Assembly (NCBI RefSeq): GCF_001542625.1 | Contig: NZ_CP016279.1 | Location: 10,478,001 to 10,542,000, forward strand | Source of the DNA: Streptomyces griseochromogenes | GTDB taxonomy: Bacteria > Actinomycetota > Actinomycetes > Streptomycetales > Streptomycetaceae | Reading direction: 5' to 3' | DNA: 64,000 nt | Shown: positions 1 through 8,919 of the stretch, piece by piece | Numbering within the stretch: position 1 is the first letter of the stretch | How the letters are laid out: every line of letters begins with the position of its first letter | The notes under the pieces: model-generated | What the model was told of the DNA's origin: nothing | Database searches by the model: none | What the model saw: the letters and a program-made list of their open reading frames with translations, nothing else | Made by a program: the position numbers and the translations under genes

Positions 1-2
1 AC

Positions 3-905
3 GAGCCGTCGGCCCTCAAGAACCTGCAGGACGCGGCGGCGGAGCTGCGTGACGTCCCTCAGCTGACCGTTGTGCTTCCGCGGGTCACCGGAGCGGCGAT
101 GGCGCTGATGGGTGCCGAGTTCGGGAACATCCAGTTCATGGACCCGCGCGACGGCTCGCTGATCCTGGTCACCCAGTCCGGCTTCAGACGCGAGTTCCTC
201 GATCACTTCGCGGTGGTCCGTGACAGCCTCTCCGTCTGCGGACGGGCCGCCCGGCAAGGCGCCCAGTCCGTCTCGGAAGACGTCCGCGACGACCCGGCCT
301 TCGCACCCCACCAGAAGATCTTCCGTGCCGCGGGGGTCCGCTCGGTCCAGTCCACACCGCTGGTCGATCACACCGGGCGGCTGATGGGGATGATCTCGAC
401 GCACATGTCACAGCCCGGCCGGCCGTCCGATCAGGACCTGCGGATCATGGATCTGTACGGGCAGCTCGCTGGCGAGGTCATCGCACGGCACCTGGCCGAT
501 GGCGGTGCCGACGGCCATCCGGCCGGCCTTCCGTACGGCGCCTCCGCTCGCGATGAGCGCATGGCGCTCCTCGCGAGGGCCGGGACCACGAGTGGGACGA
601 CACAGTGGGTGTACCGGGTGGACGAGCCGTACGGTTCCGGCGGGTGCCGCACCTACGGCATCCATCCCAACCAGTGGCGCGGAAGGATCACCGCCGACGG
701 CCCGGACCAGGACGCCGAGTACACCGCGGCACTTGTCGCCCGCGAACTGAGAGCCGAATGGAACATCCACGGCCCCGGATCCGCGAGGCCCGTCCATGTG
801 CACGTCTGGCGCGGCTGGGAGGGCACCCACCGGGACGCCGACTTCACCTTGGAGATCCAGCCCGACCTCGACGGGAGGCACCGCCCGGCGACCGACTCGG
901 CGTAG
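3..905 (+). CDS. GAF-domain sensory protein (5' end outside window)
   Basis: The first half reads as a GAF fold (about residues 5-140 from the GTG at 72). It includes an IQFMDP strand, the DVRDDPAF segment and the STPLVDHTGRLMGMISTH strand typical of actinobacterial GAF sensors. The last 100 residues form a separate domain rich in W and charged residues, with no family I recognise. The reading frame is open from base 3, so the gene probably begins upstream and 72 may be an internal GTG. Likely a cytoplasmic redox or small-molecule sensor; ligand unknown. Confidence 0.65.
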   Translation, partial: EPSALKNLQDAAAELRDVPQLTVVLPRVTGAAMALMGAEFGNIQFMDPRDGSLILVTQSGFRREFLDHFAVVRDSLSVCGRAARQGAQSVSEDVRDDPAFAPHQKIFRAAGVRSVQSTPLVDHTGRLMGMISTHMSQPGRPSDQDLRIMDLYGQLAGEVIARHLADGGADGHPAGLPYGASARDERMALLARAGTTSGTTQWVYRVDEPYGSGGCRTYGIHPNQWRGRITADGPDQDAEYTAALVARELRAEWNIHGPGSARPVHVHVWRGWEGTHRDADFTLEIQPDLDGRHRPATDSA

Positions 906-1154
906 GGGCGGCTGCGTCGTCCACGTGGCGTGCGCGCGGCCTCGGCCACGACGGGTGGCCGAGCTACGACGGGTTTGCCGAGCGCCAGTCCCACCGCCGT
1001 GCCGGTGGTGAACGACGCGAGCGCCGGCACACGTCGCCGCTCCTCGCGGATCACTCCCTTGTCGAGCAGCGCCTGACGGGCGGCGGCGAAGGCCTCCCGA
1101 CGCAGTGCAATTCCGTAGGCCCTGTGGCGACCGGAAGCGACGCGGGCCGGCGCT

Positions 1155-2357
1155 TCATGGGATGAACTTCACCTCCGGGAAGGCCGGGCACGGGCCGTCG
1201 AGCAGGTGCCCCTGCCCCCGGTGCCGCAGGTGCAGGTCGAAGAAGGCGAGCGGGTACGCCTGCTGGATCCGGACCGCCCGGGTCGGATCGAGGGTGCCGA
1301 TCCAGCCCCGAAGGTCCGCGTCACTCATCCCGAGGGCCTGTGCCAGCTGTGGGATCAGGAACTGGACGTCGCAGTACGACGAGTGAACCGCGCCCTCCGC
1401 GTGGACGTTGAGCCGCCATCCCCGCAGGCGGTCCCAGAACTCGGCGACGCTCGGCTGTGCGGCCCGGGAGTTCTCGGCGGTCATCAGCATGAACGGCCGG
1501 TCCAGATCGGTGGTGATCATCGGCTGCATCGGCCCGTCGAAGCTCAGCCCGGCCCGGACGCGCCGGTCCTCGCTCATCACGAAGGCCGTCGCCGTCGCGC
1601 CTTTCGACCAGCCGAACATGCCGATGCGCCGCGGATCGAGGGCGCCGAGCAGCCCGGTCGGCGGCGGGCGGTGTCCGGCGTCGGGGTTGCGACCGGCCGC
1701 GAGGTCCTCGACGCGGTCGAGGACGAACCGGATGTCGGTGGCGAAGTCACGTGGGGTCAGGGCAGGTTGGTCGAGCGGGACCGTGAGCCGGCCATCGGGG
1801 AACACGCTGAACGCGTCGTACGTGTGGTCCACCGTGACCACCGCATACCCGTGGCTGGCGAGCTCCTGCACCACGATGGTGGTGTCCGCCCGGTGATCGT
1901 GCGCGCCGTGCGAGAAGACGACGACGGGCAGTCGTCGGCCCGTTCGCAGCACCGGGGCGCCCTCGTGGGCGGCCGTGAGCGGCGCCACCGTGACATCGGC
2001 CGGAAAGTCCGCCGCCGTGAGGAGGGCCCGCGCCACGGCGGGGGACGCCCAGGGGGCCAGCGGATACCGTTCGACGGCCCGGGCGGGGTACCAGACGGCG
2101 GCCATCAGCTCGCGGTGATGCCCGGGGCCGGCCACGGGATCGGGACGTGAAGTGTCGACGAGGTGCAGGGGTACCGTGCCCACCGGGTACGGCCCGGTGG
2201 GCGCAGGCAGGGTGAGCCGCACCGGGCCCGGGGCGGTCGAAGCCGCCCGCGCCGGGCGTGCGACGCCCATCGGCACGGCGGCCCCAACCGCCAGCGCGGC
2301 CGCGAGCGTACGACGGCGCGTCATTCCTTCTCGGTTCATGAACGGTGTGGTGGTCAC
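1155..2357 (-). CDS. Tat-exported alpha/beta hydrolase, PAF-acetylhydrolase-like
   Basis: A 400-residue secreted serine hydrolase. The N terminus has a twin-arginine-type signal (MTRRRTLAAALAVGAAVPMG, ending in ARA). The mature part follows the platelet-activating-factor acetylhydrolase fold: an oxyanion segment VVVFSHGAHDHRAD, nucleophile elbow GWSKG with Ser251, and plausible acid Asp274 (SFDGP) and His325 (VHSSY). It should cleave short acyl or oxidised lipid esters outside the cell; the true substrate is unknown. ATG 2357 is the longest start; the ATG at residue 7 or 12 would keep the Tat motif. Confidence 0.8.
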   Translation of the reverse strand: MTTTPFMNREGMTRRRTLAAALAVGAAVPMGVARPARAASTAPGPVRLTLPAPTGPYPVGTVPLHLVDTSRPDPVAGPGHHRELMAAVWYPARAVERYPLAPWASPAVARALLTAADFPADVTVAPLTAAHEGAPVLRTGRRLPVVVFSHGAHDHRADTTIVVQELASHGYAVVTVDHTYDAFSVFPDGRLTVPLDQPALTPRDFATDIRFVLDRVEDLAAGRNPDAGHRPPPTGLLGALDPRRIGMFGWSKGATATAFVMSEDRRVRAGLSFDGPMQPMITTDLDRPFMLMTAENSRAAQPSVAEFWDRLRGWRLNVHAEGAVHSSYCDVQFLIPQLAQALGMSDADLRGWIGTLDPTRAVRIQQAYPLAFFDLHLRHRGQGHLLDGPCPAFPEVKFIP

Positions 2358-2426
2358 GGACCCTCCCTGGGTTTCTGGACAGCACTGGGCCGCCGCCCGG
2401 CGCGGCGGGGTTCGGTCTTGATCAGC

Positions 2427-3110
2427 TCAATGGCTCGGTGGGACGCGGCCGTCACGCGGCACGGACATGAGGTGGGCGAGCACGGCCAGCACGCGGCGGT
2501 TGTCGTCGTCCGAGGGGGCGAGATCCAGCTTGGTGAAGATGCTGGTGCTGTGCTTGGACACGGCCTTCTCGCTGACGAAGAGCCGGTTCGCGATGGCGCT
2601 GTTGGAGCGTCCCTCGGCCATGAGTTCGAGCACCTGGCGTTCCCGCTCGGTCAGCCTGGAGAGGTGTTCGCGTTCGCCATGGCGGTGACGGCCGAGCAGT
2701 TTGGTGACCACTTCGGGGTCCATGACCGTGCCACCCGCGGCGACCGTACGGATCACGTCTACGAACTGGTCGTCGCTGAACACCCGGTCCTTGAGCAGGT
2801 AGCCGACCCCTCCGGCCTGATCGGCCAGCAACTCCTGGGCGTAGATCTGCTCGACGTACTGCGAGAGGAGCAGGATCGGCAGCCCGGGTATCCGTTCCCG
2901 GGCGGACAGCGCCGCACGGAGTCCGTCGTCGGTGTGGGTGGGCGGCAGTCTGATGTCCACGATCGCGAGGTCCGGCCGGAACTCCAGCAGCGCGTCGAGC
3001 AGGCCGGGCGCGCTGTCGGTGGCCGCCACGATCTCGAACCCACGTGCCTTGAGGAGTCTGACCAGCCCTTCCCGGAGCAGAAAGAGATCTTCCGCGACGA
3101 CTACGCGCAC
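2427..3110 (-). CDS. NarL/LuxR-family response regulator
   Basis: A 227-residue regulator: receiver domain 1-120 with phospho-acceptor Asp52 (AIVDIRLPP) and Lys107 (YLLKD), then a LuxR-type helix-turn-helix starting near LTERERQVLELMAEG. It overlaps the 3' end of the upstream histidine kinase gene by 10 bases, so the two are co-translated partners. It should bind DNA as a phosphorylated dimer; targets are unknown, though the neighbouring esterase gene is a candidate. Confidence 0.88.
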   Translation of the reverse strand: MRVVVAEDLFLLREGLVRLLKARGFEIVAATDSAPGLLDALLEFRPDLAIVDIRLPPTHTDDGLRAALSARERIPGLPILLLSQYVEQIYAQELLADQAGGVGYLLKDRVFSDDQFVDVIRTVAAGGTVMDPEVVTKLLGRHRHGEREHLSRLTERERQVLELMAEGRSNSAIANRLFVSEKAVSKHSTSIFTKLDLAPSDDDNRRVLAVLAHLMSVPRDGRVPPSH

Positions 3111-4753
3111 GGCACCTCCATGGCCACGATCGTCGGCCCCCCGGGTGGGCTGCTGACCGCCAGGATGCCGTCGAAGGCCGCCAGCCGTCGCTCCACCCCG
3201 GCCAGCCCGGTGCCCCGGGCGGGATCCGCGCCACCCACCCCGTCGTCGACCACCTCGATGCGCAGCAGCCCGTCCGTCCGGGCCATCCGGATCTGGAGGC
3301 GGTGCGCCGAGGCGTGCCGGACGGCGTTGGTGACCACTTCGGCGACGGCGAAGTAACAGGCCGACTCCAGGGGGGCGGCGAGCCGCTCGGGCAGATCGAT
3401 CTCGGTCTCACAGGGCAGGGGCAGGTCCAGTGCGAGCGCCCGGACCGCCTCCCCCAGACCCCGGTCGGCCAGCATCGGCGGGTGCATCCCTCTGATCAGG
3501 CCGCGCAGTTCCGCCAGTGCCGCCGCCGAGGCGGCGCGGGCCTCCACTACGAGCACGGCGGCCTCGTGCGGATCGCTGTGGATCATCTCCTCGGCGACCC
3601 GGAGGTTCATCCCGATGGTGACCAGCCGCCCCTGCGCGCCGTCGTGCAGATCCCGCTCGATCCTGCGCAGCTCCGCGGCCGCGGAGCTGACCGCGTCGGC
3701 CCGCGTCACCGTCAGCTCCCGCACCCGCCGGGCCAGCGCCGGGTCGGGCCCCCGCCCGAGCAGCCGTCCGGCATCCGCCAGCACGGTCCTCGGCAGCAGC
3801 CAGAGCCCGAGGGCCAGCAGCACCGCCCCCTGGATGCCGCCGAGGACCGATGCGTGGTGAGCCACCATCTCAAAGGGGCCGGACGGTGCCGGCATGCGTG
3901 GGGAGCCGAACTTCCGCACCTCCAACAGGTGTTGCCCGAACCCGCTCTGGGCGACGTCGTACGCCCCGATCCCCACCAGCCCCAGGGCCGCCAGGTCCGC
4001 CGCCGCCCTCGGCCACCGCACCAGCCCGGCCACGACGGCCGCCAGCAGCGCCAGCCCGACCAGGTAACTCATCACGGCCGGCCCGATCCCGGTGCCCGGC
4101 GACGCGGGCTGCCACAGATCGAGGCCGAGCAGGTCACCGGTCATCACCACGACGGCGGGCAGCAGCAGGGCCCAGCGCGCGGACCTGAGCGCATCGGCTC
4201 CGGCCAGGCGCTCGGGCCTGCCGTCCGCCGGCCGGCGCAGAGCCGCACCGGCGAAGGCGGCAAGCACCGGGATGCTCACACAGCCCACCAGGACATTCAG
4301 GGGTGTCAGGCCGTAGGAGACAGGGGAACGCGTGAGCGCATGAGTGGCCCAGTACGTCCATTCCAGCAGTTCACCGGTCACCGCTGCGACCACGGGCAGT
4401 ACCCACCCCCTGGGCACGCGCGCCGAGGGGAGCAGCGTGGTGGCCAGCAGACCGGCCATCAGCAGCCCTCCCGCGAGCAGCCCGTCGGGTTGGAGATCCG
4501 GCGCGATCACGACGTAGCCACCCGTTCCGGCGGTGTTGTGCAGGGCGAGCAGCAGAGCCGGCACACTGCCGTACGCGGCCGTACCCAGCAGTCCCGCCAC
4601 CACCGGCCAGCCGATCCGCCCAACTGGCCGCGCAGGACGCCCCGTTCGATCCCGCGCCTGCTCCGCCCTGAAGGCCAGCACAGCGCAGACCGCGGTCAAC
4701 GCCACGAGCACGCCCTCCGGCCAGGGTGCCCCACCCACCGGAAACGGCCACAT
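3101..4753 (-). CDS. Membrane histidine kinase, NarL-system type (HisKA_3)
   Basis: About 550 residues from ATG 4753. The first 340 are a run of hydrophobic segments, consistent with eight to ten membrane helices. They are followed by a HisKA_3 dimerisation helix (RRIERDLHDGAQGRLV, with the phospho-His in RDLHDG) and an ATPase domain with VVTNAVRHA and DDGVGG boxes. It pairs with the response regulator it overlaps downstream. An upstream ATG at 4861 would run through the inverted repeat at 4771-4799 and give a non-hydrophobic leader, so 4753 is preferred (GAAGAGGG lies just upstream). Confidence 0.83.
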   Translation of the reverse strand: MWPFPVGGAPWPEGVLVALTAVCAVLAFRAEQARDRTGRPARPVGRIGWPVVAGLLGTAAYGSVPALLLALHNTAGTGGYVVIAPDLQPDGLLAGGLLMAGLLATTLLPSARVPRGWVLPVVAAVTGELLEWTYWATHALTRSPVSYGLTPLNVLVGCVSIPVLAAFAGAALRRPADGRPERLAGADALRSARWALLLPAVVVMTGDLLGLDLWQPASPGTGIGPAVMSYLVGLALLAAVVAGLVRWPRAAADLAALGLVGIGAYDVAQSGFGQHLLEVRKFGSPRMPAPSGPFEMVAHHASVLGGIQGAVLLALGLWLLPRTVLADAGRLLGRGPDPALARRVRELTVTRADAVSSAAAELRRIERDLHDGAQGRLVTIGMNLRVAEEMIHSDPHEAAVLVVEARAASAAALAELRGLIRGMHPPMLADRGLGEAVRALALDLPLPCETEIDLPERLAAPLESACYFAVAEVVTNAVRHASAHRLQIRMARTDGLLRIEVVDDGVGGADPARGTGLAGVERRLAAFDGILAVSSPPGGPTIVAMEVPCA

Positions 4754-4770
4754 ATCCGACCCTCTTCTCG

Positions 4771-4799
4771 TCTCCAGACCACACGCTGTGGTCTGGAGA
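4771..4799. promoter_or_regulatory. Perfect 13-bp inverted repeat in the kinase leader
   Basis: TCTCCAGACCACA and its exact reverse complement are separated by three bases, ending 18 bases upstream of the kinase start codon. The position suits an operator or an mRNA hairpin controlling the two-component operon. It is too close to the start to be its terminator. Confidence 0.55.
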
Positions 4800-4959
4800 T
4801 CATGCTGCTGCGAAGGGTCCAGCAGGTGCCATGGGCCGAAACCTACTTCCGGGGTAGGCAAACACCTACCCGTGCCGGGCGCTCAGCGGGCCTGGGCGTA
4901 CTGACCGGTTGGACGTTCAGGGGCAGGGGACGGCGTCCATCCGTCCCGCGGTCGCGCAT

Positions 4960-5631
4960 CTACCCCTCGACGAACGTGACCGTCTCGTCGAGCGGCGCCC
5001 GGCCCGTACGGGCGTAATCCACCGTGACGTCCTCGAACCCGATCGACATGCCGCAGAAGAGGATGAGCTCGTCCGGTGGTGACAGGATCTCCGCGACGGT
5101 CCTGCGATACACCGACCACGCCATCTGCGGGCAGCTGTGCAGCCCTTCGGCGCGCAGCAGCAGCATGACGGTCTGCAGATACATGCCGACGTCGGACCAT
5201 TGAGGCCGGCCCATGTCGCGGTCGATGTAGCAGAACAGGGCGGCGGGCGCACCGAAACAGTCCCAGTTCGCGGCAGCGGCCCTCTGACGCGCCTCCCAGT
5301 CCTCGCGCTCAATACCAAGTGCGCTGTAGCGCTCATGGCCGAAGGCGGATCGCCGCTCGTGGTACGGAGATTTCAGTGCGGGCGGGTACATCTCGTACTC
5401 CCGCTCGTCCCAAGGGTCCCCTGAGGCCACGCGCTCTCCGGCGCGCTTCTTGAGCTCGGTCAGCGGTCCACCGGTCACCACGTAGGCGCGCCACGGCTGG
5501 AGGTTCGATCCGGACGGTGCCCAGGCCGCGGCGGACAGCACCCGCTCCAGTACCTGCCTCGGGACGGGCCGGTCGGTGAACCCGCGCACCGCCCGCCGGC
5601 TCGTGACCGCCTCATAGACATCCAAGATCAT
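4960..5631 (-). CDS. Nitroreductase-family flavoprotein (copy A)
   Basis: A 223-residue FMN-dependent NAD(P)H nitroreductase-like enzyme. The family signature is clear: N-terminal SRRAVRGFTDRPVP (phosphate-binding Arg cluster), then AAWAPSGSNLQPWRAYVV, and a C-terminal GMSIGFED segment. It is a close paralogue of the gene at 6624-7292; most of the chain is the same residue for residue. The two copies flank an NmrA-like gene, so a duplication of about 1.7 kb is likely. Probable role: reduction of quinones, nitroaromatics or other electrophiles in the cytoplasm. Confidence 0.85.
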   Translation of the reverse strand: MILDVYEAVTSRRAVRGFTDRPVPRQVLERVLSAAAWAPSGSNLQPWRAYVVTGGPLTELKKRAGERVASGDPWDEREYEMYPPALKSPYHERRSAFGHERYSALGIEREDWEARQRAAAANWDCFGAPAALFCYIDRDMGRPQWSDVGMYLQTVMLLLRAEGLHSCPQMAWSVYRRTVAEILSPPDELILFCGMSIGFEDVTVDYARTGRAPLDETVTFVEG

Positions 5632-5795
5632 CCACCTCCCTCATCGGCGCTCCCCGTGTCCGCTCATCGACGATCCGGGACCACACGATGCGACGAGGCC
5701 CGCGGCCGGATCCCCGTCCGGCTCAGGCCGCCGCACCCGGCGGGCGCAGCGAAAAGACCGCCGGGCCGGGACAGGACACGCAGGAGGCGGTGAGG

Positions 5796-6524
5796 TCAGG
5801 AGAGCCAGTCGGCGTAGTGGGTGGGGGCGAGGTGGGCGTCCTTGTCGGTGAGGACGTCGCCCTTGACGGCGGCGAACATACCGGCGGTGGGGTCGGTGAC
5901 GACGGTGCGGCTGTCGCCCTTGTGGGACAGGGTGATCCGGCCCAGCTCGTCCAGGGTGAAGATGTCGGGGCCGGCGATGCTGCGGATGCCGTTCAGCGGG
6001 GCACCCGCGGCGACCTCCGCCACCGCGGCGGCCACGTCCTTGGCGGCGATCGGCTGGATCGGCGTGGCGGGCAGCCGGACGGTGTCGGCGTCGGCGGTCC
6101 AGGACAGGACGGCGTCCATGAACTCCATGAACTGCGTCGCGCGGACGATCGAGTAGGGGATCGTCCCGGCGGCGAGGAGGTGCTCCTGGAGCGTCTTGGC
6201 ACGGTAGTAGTCCAGCTCCGGCACCTGGTCCGTGCCGATGATCGAGAGGATGACGACGTGGCCGACGCCGCCCTTGCGGGCCGCGGCCAGAAGGTTGTCC
6301 ATCGAGGTCTGGAAGAAGGCCGGGGAGGCTTCGTCGAAGGTCGGGGAGTTCGTCAGGTTGACGACGACGTCGGCTCCCGCCACCGCCTCGTCCAGTCCCT
6401 GGCCACTGATGACGTCGACACCGGTGGACTTCGAGTGGGGTACCGCCTCGTGCCCGGCGGCGGACAGGTTCTTGACGACCTGCGACCCGATCAGTCCGGT
6501 GCCGCCGATGACTGCGATCTTCAT
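5796..6524 (-). CDS. NmrA-like NAD(P)-binding SDR protein
   Basis: A 242-residue atypical short-chain dehydrogenase. It starts with a Rossmann motif (MKIAVIGGTGLIGSQVV) and carries YYRAK (YxxxK-like) near residue 130 and an IVRATQFMEF stretch typical of the SDR5/NmrA group of quinone reductases and redox sensors. ATG 6524 is chosen because the Rossmann motif begins at residue 1; the longer frame adds only a non-homologous 13-residue leader. It sits between the two duplicated nitroreductases, which suggests a role in electrophile or quinone metabolism. Confidence 0.82.
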   Translation of the reverse strand: MKIAVIGGTGLIGSQVVKNLSAAGHEAVPHSKSTGVDVISGQGLDEAVAGADVVVNLTNSPTFDEASPAFFQTSMDNLLAAARKGGVGHVVILSIIGTDQVPELDYYRAKTLQEHLLAAGTIPYSIVRATQFMEFMDAVLSWTADADTVRLPATPIQPIAAKDVAAAVAEVAAGAPLNGIRSIAGPDIFTLDELGRITLSHKGDSRTVVTDPTAGMFAAVKGDVLTDKDAHLAPTHYADWLS

Positions 6525-6623
6525 GGCATGCCTTTCATGGGGGTTATGTGCGGAATATGGCATATAAACGGTTACATGGGCGGGGCAAGGAACGGCACCT
6601 CGGCCGACCGGGGAAGGGCGCCG

Positions 6624-7292
6624 TCACAGGCCGTCGACGAACGTGACCGTCTCGTCGAGCGGCGCCCGGCCCGTGCGGGCGTCGCCCACGGTGGCGTCCT
6701 CGAACCCGATCGACATCCCGCAGAAGAGGACGAGCCCGTCCGGGGGTGACAGGACCTCCGCGACGGTCCTGTGAAACTTCGCCCAGGCCATCTGCGGACA
6801 GCTGTGCAGCCCCTCGGCACGCAGCAGCAACATGACGTTCTGCAGATACATGCCGACGTCACCCCATTGGGCCGGGCCCATGTCGCGGTCGATGTAGCAG
6901 AACAGGGCGGCGGGCGCGCCGAAACAGTCCCAGTTCGCGGCAGAGGCCCTCTGACGCGCCTCCAGGTCCTCGCGCGGGATACCGAGCGCGCCGTAGCGCT
7001 GCTCGCCGAAGGCGGACCGCCGCTCGCGGTAGGGGGACTTCAGCGCGGGTGGGTACATCTCGTACTCCGGCTCGTCCCAGGAGTCGCCCGCGGCCAGGCG
7101 CTCTCCGGCGCGCTTCTTGATCTCGGCCAGCGGCGCACCGGTCACCACGTAGGCGTGCCACGGCTGGAGGTTCGATCCGGACGGCGCCCAGGCCGCGGCG
7201 GACAGAACGCGCTGCAGCGTCTCCCTCGGGACAGGGCGGTCGGTGAACCCGCGCACCGCCCGCCGGCTCGTGACCGCCTCGTAGACGTCCAT
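6624..7292 (-). CDS. Nitroreductase-family flavoprotein (copy B)
   Basis: A 222-residue paralogue of the enzyme at 4960-5631, with the same SRRAVRGFTDRPVP, APSGSNLQPWHAYVV and NWDCFGAPAALFCYIDRDMG segments. Differences are scattered conservative changes, so both copies look functional. Its start lies about 55 bases from a MarR-type palindrome (7347-7367) that also faces the divergent azoreductase. Induction together with azoR is therefore plausible. ATG 7292 aligns with the copy-A N terminus. Confidence 0.85.
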   Translation of the reverse strand: MDVYEAVTSRRAVRGFTDRPVPRETLQRVLSAAAWAPSGSNLQPWHAYVVTGAPLAEIKKRAGERLAAGDSWDEPEYEMYPPALKSPYRERRSAFGEQRYGALGIPREDLEARQRASAANWDCFGAPAALFCYIDRDMGPAQWGDVGMYLQNVMLLLRAEGLHSCPQMAWAKFHRTVAEVLSPPDGLVLFCGMSIGFEDATVGDARTGRAPLDETVTFVDGL

Positions 7293-7346
7293 GATCGCCC
7301 GCCTCCATCCGCTCAACGGGTACCTTCGCTACACTCACGACGGTAG

Positions 7347-7367
7347 CACTCAATACCGTATCGAGTG
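7347..7367. promoter_or_regulatory. MarR-type operator palindrome, nitroreductase B/azoR
   Basis: Arms CACTCAATAC and GTATCGAGTG flank one central base, with a single mismatch between arms. The core CGATACGGTAT (reverse strand) recurs upstream of the marR gene at 8826-8838. The site lies between divergent start codons at 7292 and 7432. Confidence 0.7.
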
Positions 7368-7431
7368 AAACTAACTTCGAATCCCCGGCCCCTGGTTCCC
7401 CGCCTCGGGCACCACACCTTGGAGAAAGCCC

Positions 7432-8082
7432 ATGGCCACGCTGCTGCACATCGACTCGTCCGTGTTCCCCGGCGAGGCGTCCTCGTCCCGTTCGGTCACG
7501 GCCGCCTTCCGCAAGACCTGGCAGGAGCAGCACCCGCAGGGCACGGTGATCTACCGCGACCTCGCCGCCGACCCCGTCCCGCACATCACCGCCGACGCCT
7601 GGTCCGCCGGATACGCCGCACCCACCGACCGCACACCGGAGCAGTCCGCCGCGTTCGCCGCCCGCGTGAAGCTCATCGAGGAGCTGGAGCGGGCGGACGC
7701 CGTCCTGATCGGCGCCCCCATGTACAACTTCTCGATCCCGTCGACCCTCAAGGCGTGGCTGGACAGCGTGCTCCTGCTCGGCCGCACCGCCGGCGAGACC
7801 CCCTCCGCCCAGGGCACCCCGGTCATCGTCGTCGCCAGCCGCGGCGGCTCCTACGCGCCGGGCACCCCGCGCGAGGGCCACGAGTTCGTACAGAACTACC
7901 TGGAGGCCGTCCTCAAGGGCGCCCTCGGCCTGGACCTCGACTTCATCGTCCCGGAACTCACCATGGCTCCCCGCAACCCGGCCATGTCCGCACTGGTCCC
8001 CCTCTACGAGGCGTCCCGCAGGCGCGCCTTCGAGGAGGCGGCCACCAAGGCCAGGGAACTCGCGGAGCGTCTCGCCGCCTGA
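7432..8082 (+). CDS. azoR: FMN-dependent NADH-azoreductase
   Basis: A 216-residue flavodoxin-fold azoreductase. It has LLHIDSSVFP plus the SSSRSVT phosphate loop (residues 4-22), GAPMYNFSIPSTLKAWLD (FMN contact, about 97-114) and a SRGGSY motif near 137-142. The length fits AzoR. It should reduce azo dyes and quinones with NADH. It is divergent from nitroreductase B and convergent with marR; the shared palindromes at 7347 and 8826 suggest MarR control of both genes. Confidence 0.88.
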   Translation: MATLLHIDSSVFPGEASSSRSVTAAFRKTWQEQHPQGTVIYRDLAADPVPHITADAWSAGYAAPTDRTPEQSAAFAARVKLIEELERADAVLIGAPMYNFSIPSTLKAWLDSVLLLGRTAGETPSAQGTPVIVVASRGGSYAPGTPREGHEFVQNYLEAVLKGALGLDLDFIVPELTMAPRNPAMSALVPLYEASRRRAFEEAATKARELAERLAA

Positions 8083-8320
8083 CCCACCGTGCCGCAGACG
8101 CCGCGTGACACCTCACCCCGGGACGTCGCACGGCGTTCTCGGCGCCGACACCCTCTCCGACGCTGCTCGTGGCGCCCGCATCCGAGCGAAGCCCTGACCA
8201 GCCACCAGTCGCGGGCCGGCGCGCGGCGACGACGGCCGCGGCTCTCAAGGCCCGGTTCGCCGCGGAAGCCGCATGCGGCCAAGAGCGCCGACGCGGCCCG
8301 CGAGGGGTGCGCGGGGGCGG

Positions 8321-8806
8321 CTACGCCTCGTCGTCCGCGGGATGGGCAAGCCGGGTCAGGAGATCCGTCAGCCGCTCGGGCCCGCCGTGCCCCAGTTCGG
8401 CAACCAGACGCTCGGCCAGCGGCTCCGCCGCCACATGGGCGGCATCGAAGAGCTCCAGTCCCTGAGGTGTGATCTCCACCGCCCGCACCCGCCGGTCCCC
8501 CGGAACGGCCTTGCGCACCGCAAGACCCTTGCGCTCCAGGTCGTCCACGATGCGCATGATCCCGGCCTTGTCCGACCCCGTCGCCGCCGCCAGATCCCGC
8601 TGCACGGTGGGCCCGTGATTGACCAGCTCGATCAGCACCGCGAAATGCCGCAACTCGATGCCGAGCGGCCGAAGCGCCTCCCCCATCACCGCGGCCGCAC
8701 GCCAGTGCGCCCGGCGCAGCAGCAGGCCGAGAGCGAAGGGCGAGGGATCCCCGGGACGGTCGGTCGCACGCGAGGCGGTGGTGTGGTGAGGAACATCGGC
8801 GGCCAT
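8321..8806 (-). CDS. MarR-family transcriptional regulator
   Basis: A 161-residue winged-helix repressor: an N-terminal dimerisation helix (LGLLLRRAHWRAAAVMGEALRP), recognition region VQRDLAAATGSDKAGIMRIVDDLERKG, and wing RRVRAVEITPQGLELF. It is convergent with azoR. A palindrome with the core CGATACGGTATCG sits 20-32 bases upstream of its start, and a relative of that palindrome lies in the azoR/nitroreductase promoter. The simplest reading is an autoregulated repressor of the redox genes. Inducer unknown. Confidence 0.87.
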   Translation of the reverse strand: MAADVPHHTTASRATDRPGDPSPFALGLLLRRAHWRAAAVMGEALRPLGIELRHFAVLIELVNHGPTVQRDLAAATGSDKAGIMRIVDDLERKGLAVRKAVPGDRRVRAVEITPQGLELFDAAHVAAEPLAERLVAELGHGGPERLTDLLTRLAHPADDEA

Positions 8807-8825
8807 GAGGCCAGACTACTTCATT

Positions 8826-8838
8826 CGATACGGTATCG
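8826..8838. promoter_or_regulatory. MarR autoregulatory operator
   Basis: CGATACGGTATCG is a 13-bp palindrome just upstream of the marR start. It shares 11 bases with the operator at 7347-7367 (opposite strand). Confidence 0.68.
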
Positions 8839-8919
8839 TTTAAAACTAAATGCGCCGAAGCCGGTCCTCCGGTCTCGCTCGACAGCCGAGCAGCCGGTCG
8901 AACCGGCCCGGGTGCCGGC

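Noticed and set aside
2163..5017. Two long plus-strand frames (397 and 571 codons)
   Set aside because: They are shadows of the response regulator, kinase and esterase genes on the minus strand.
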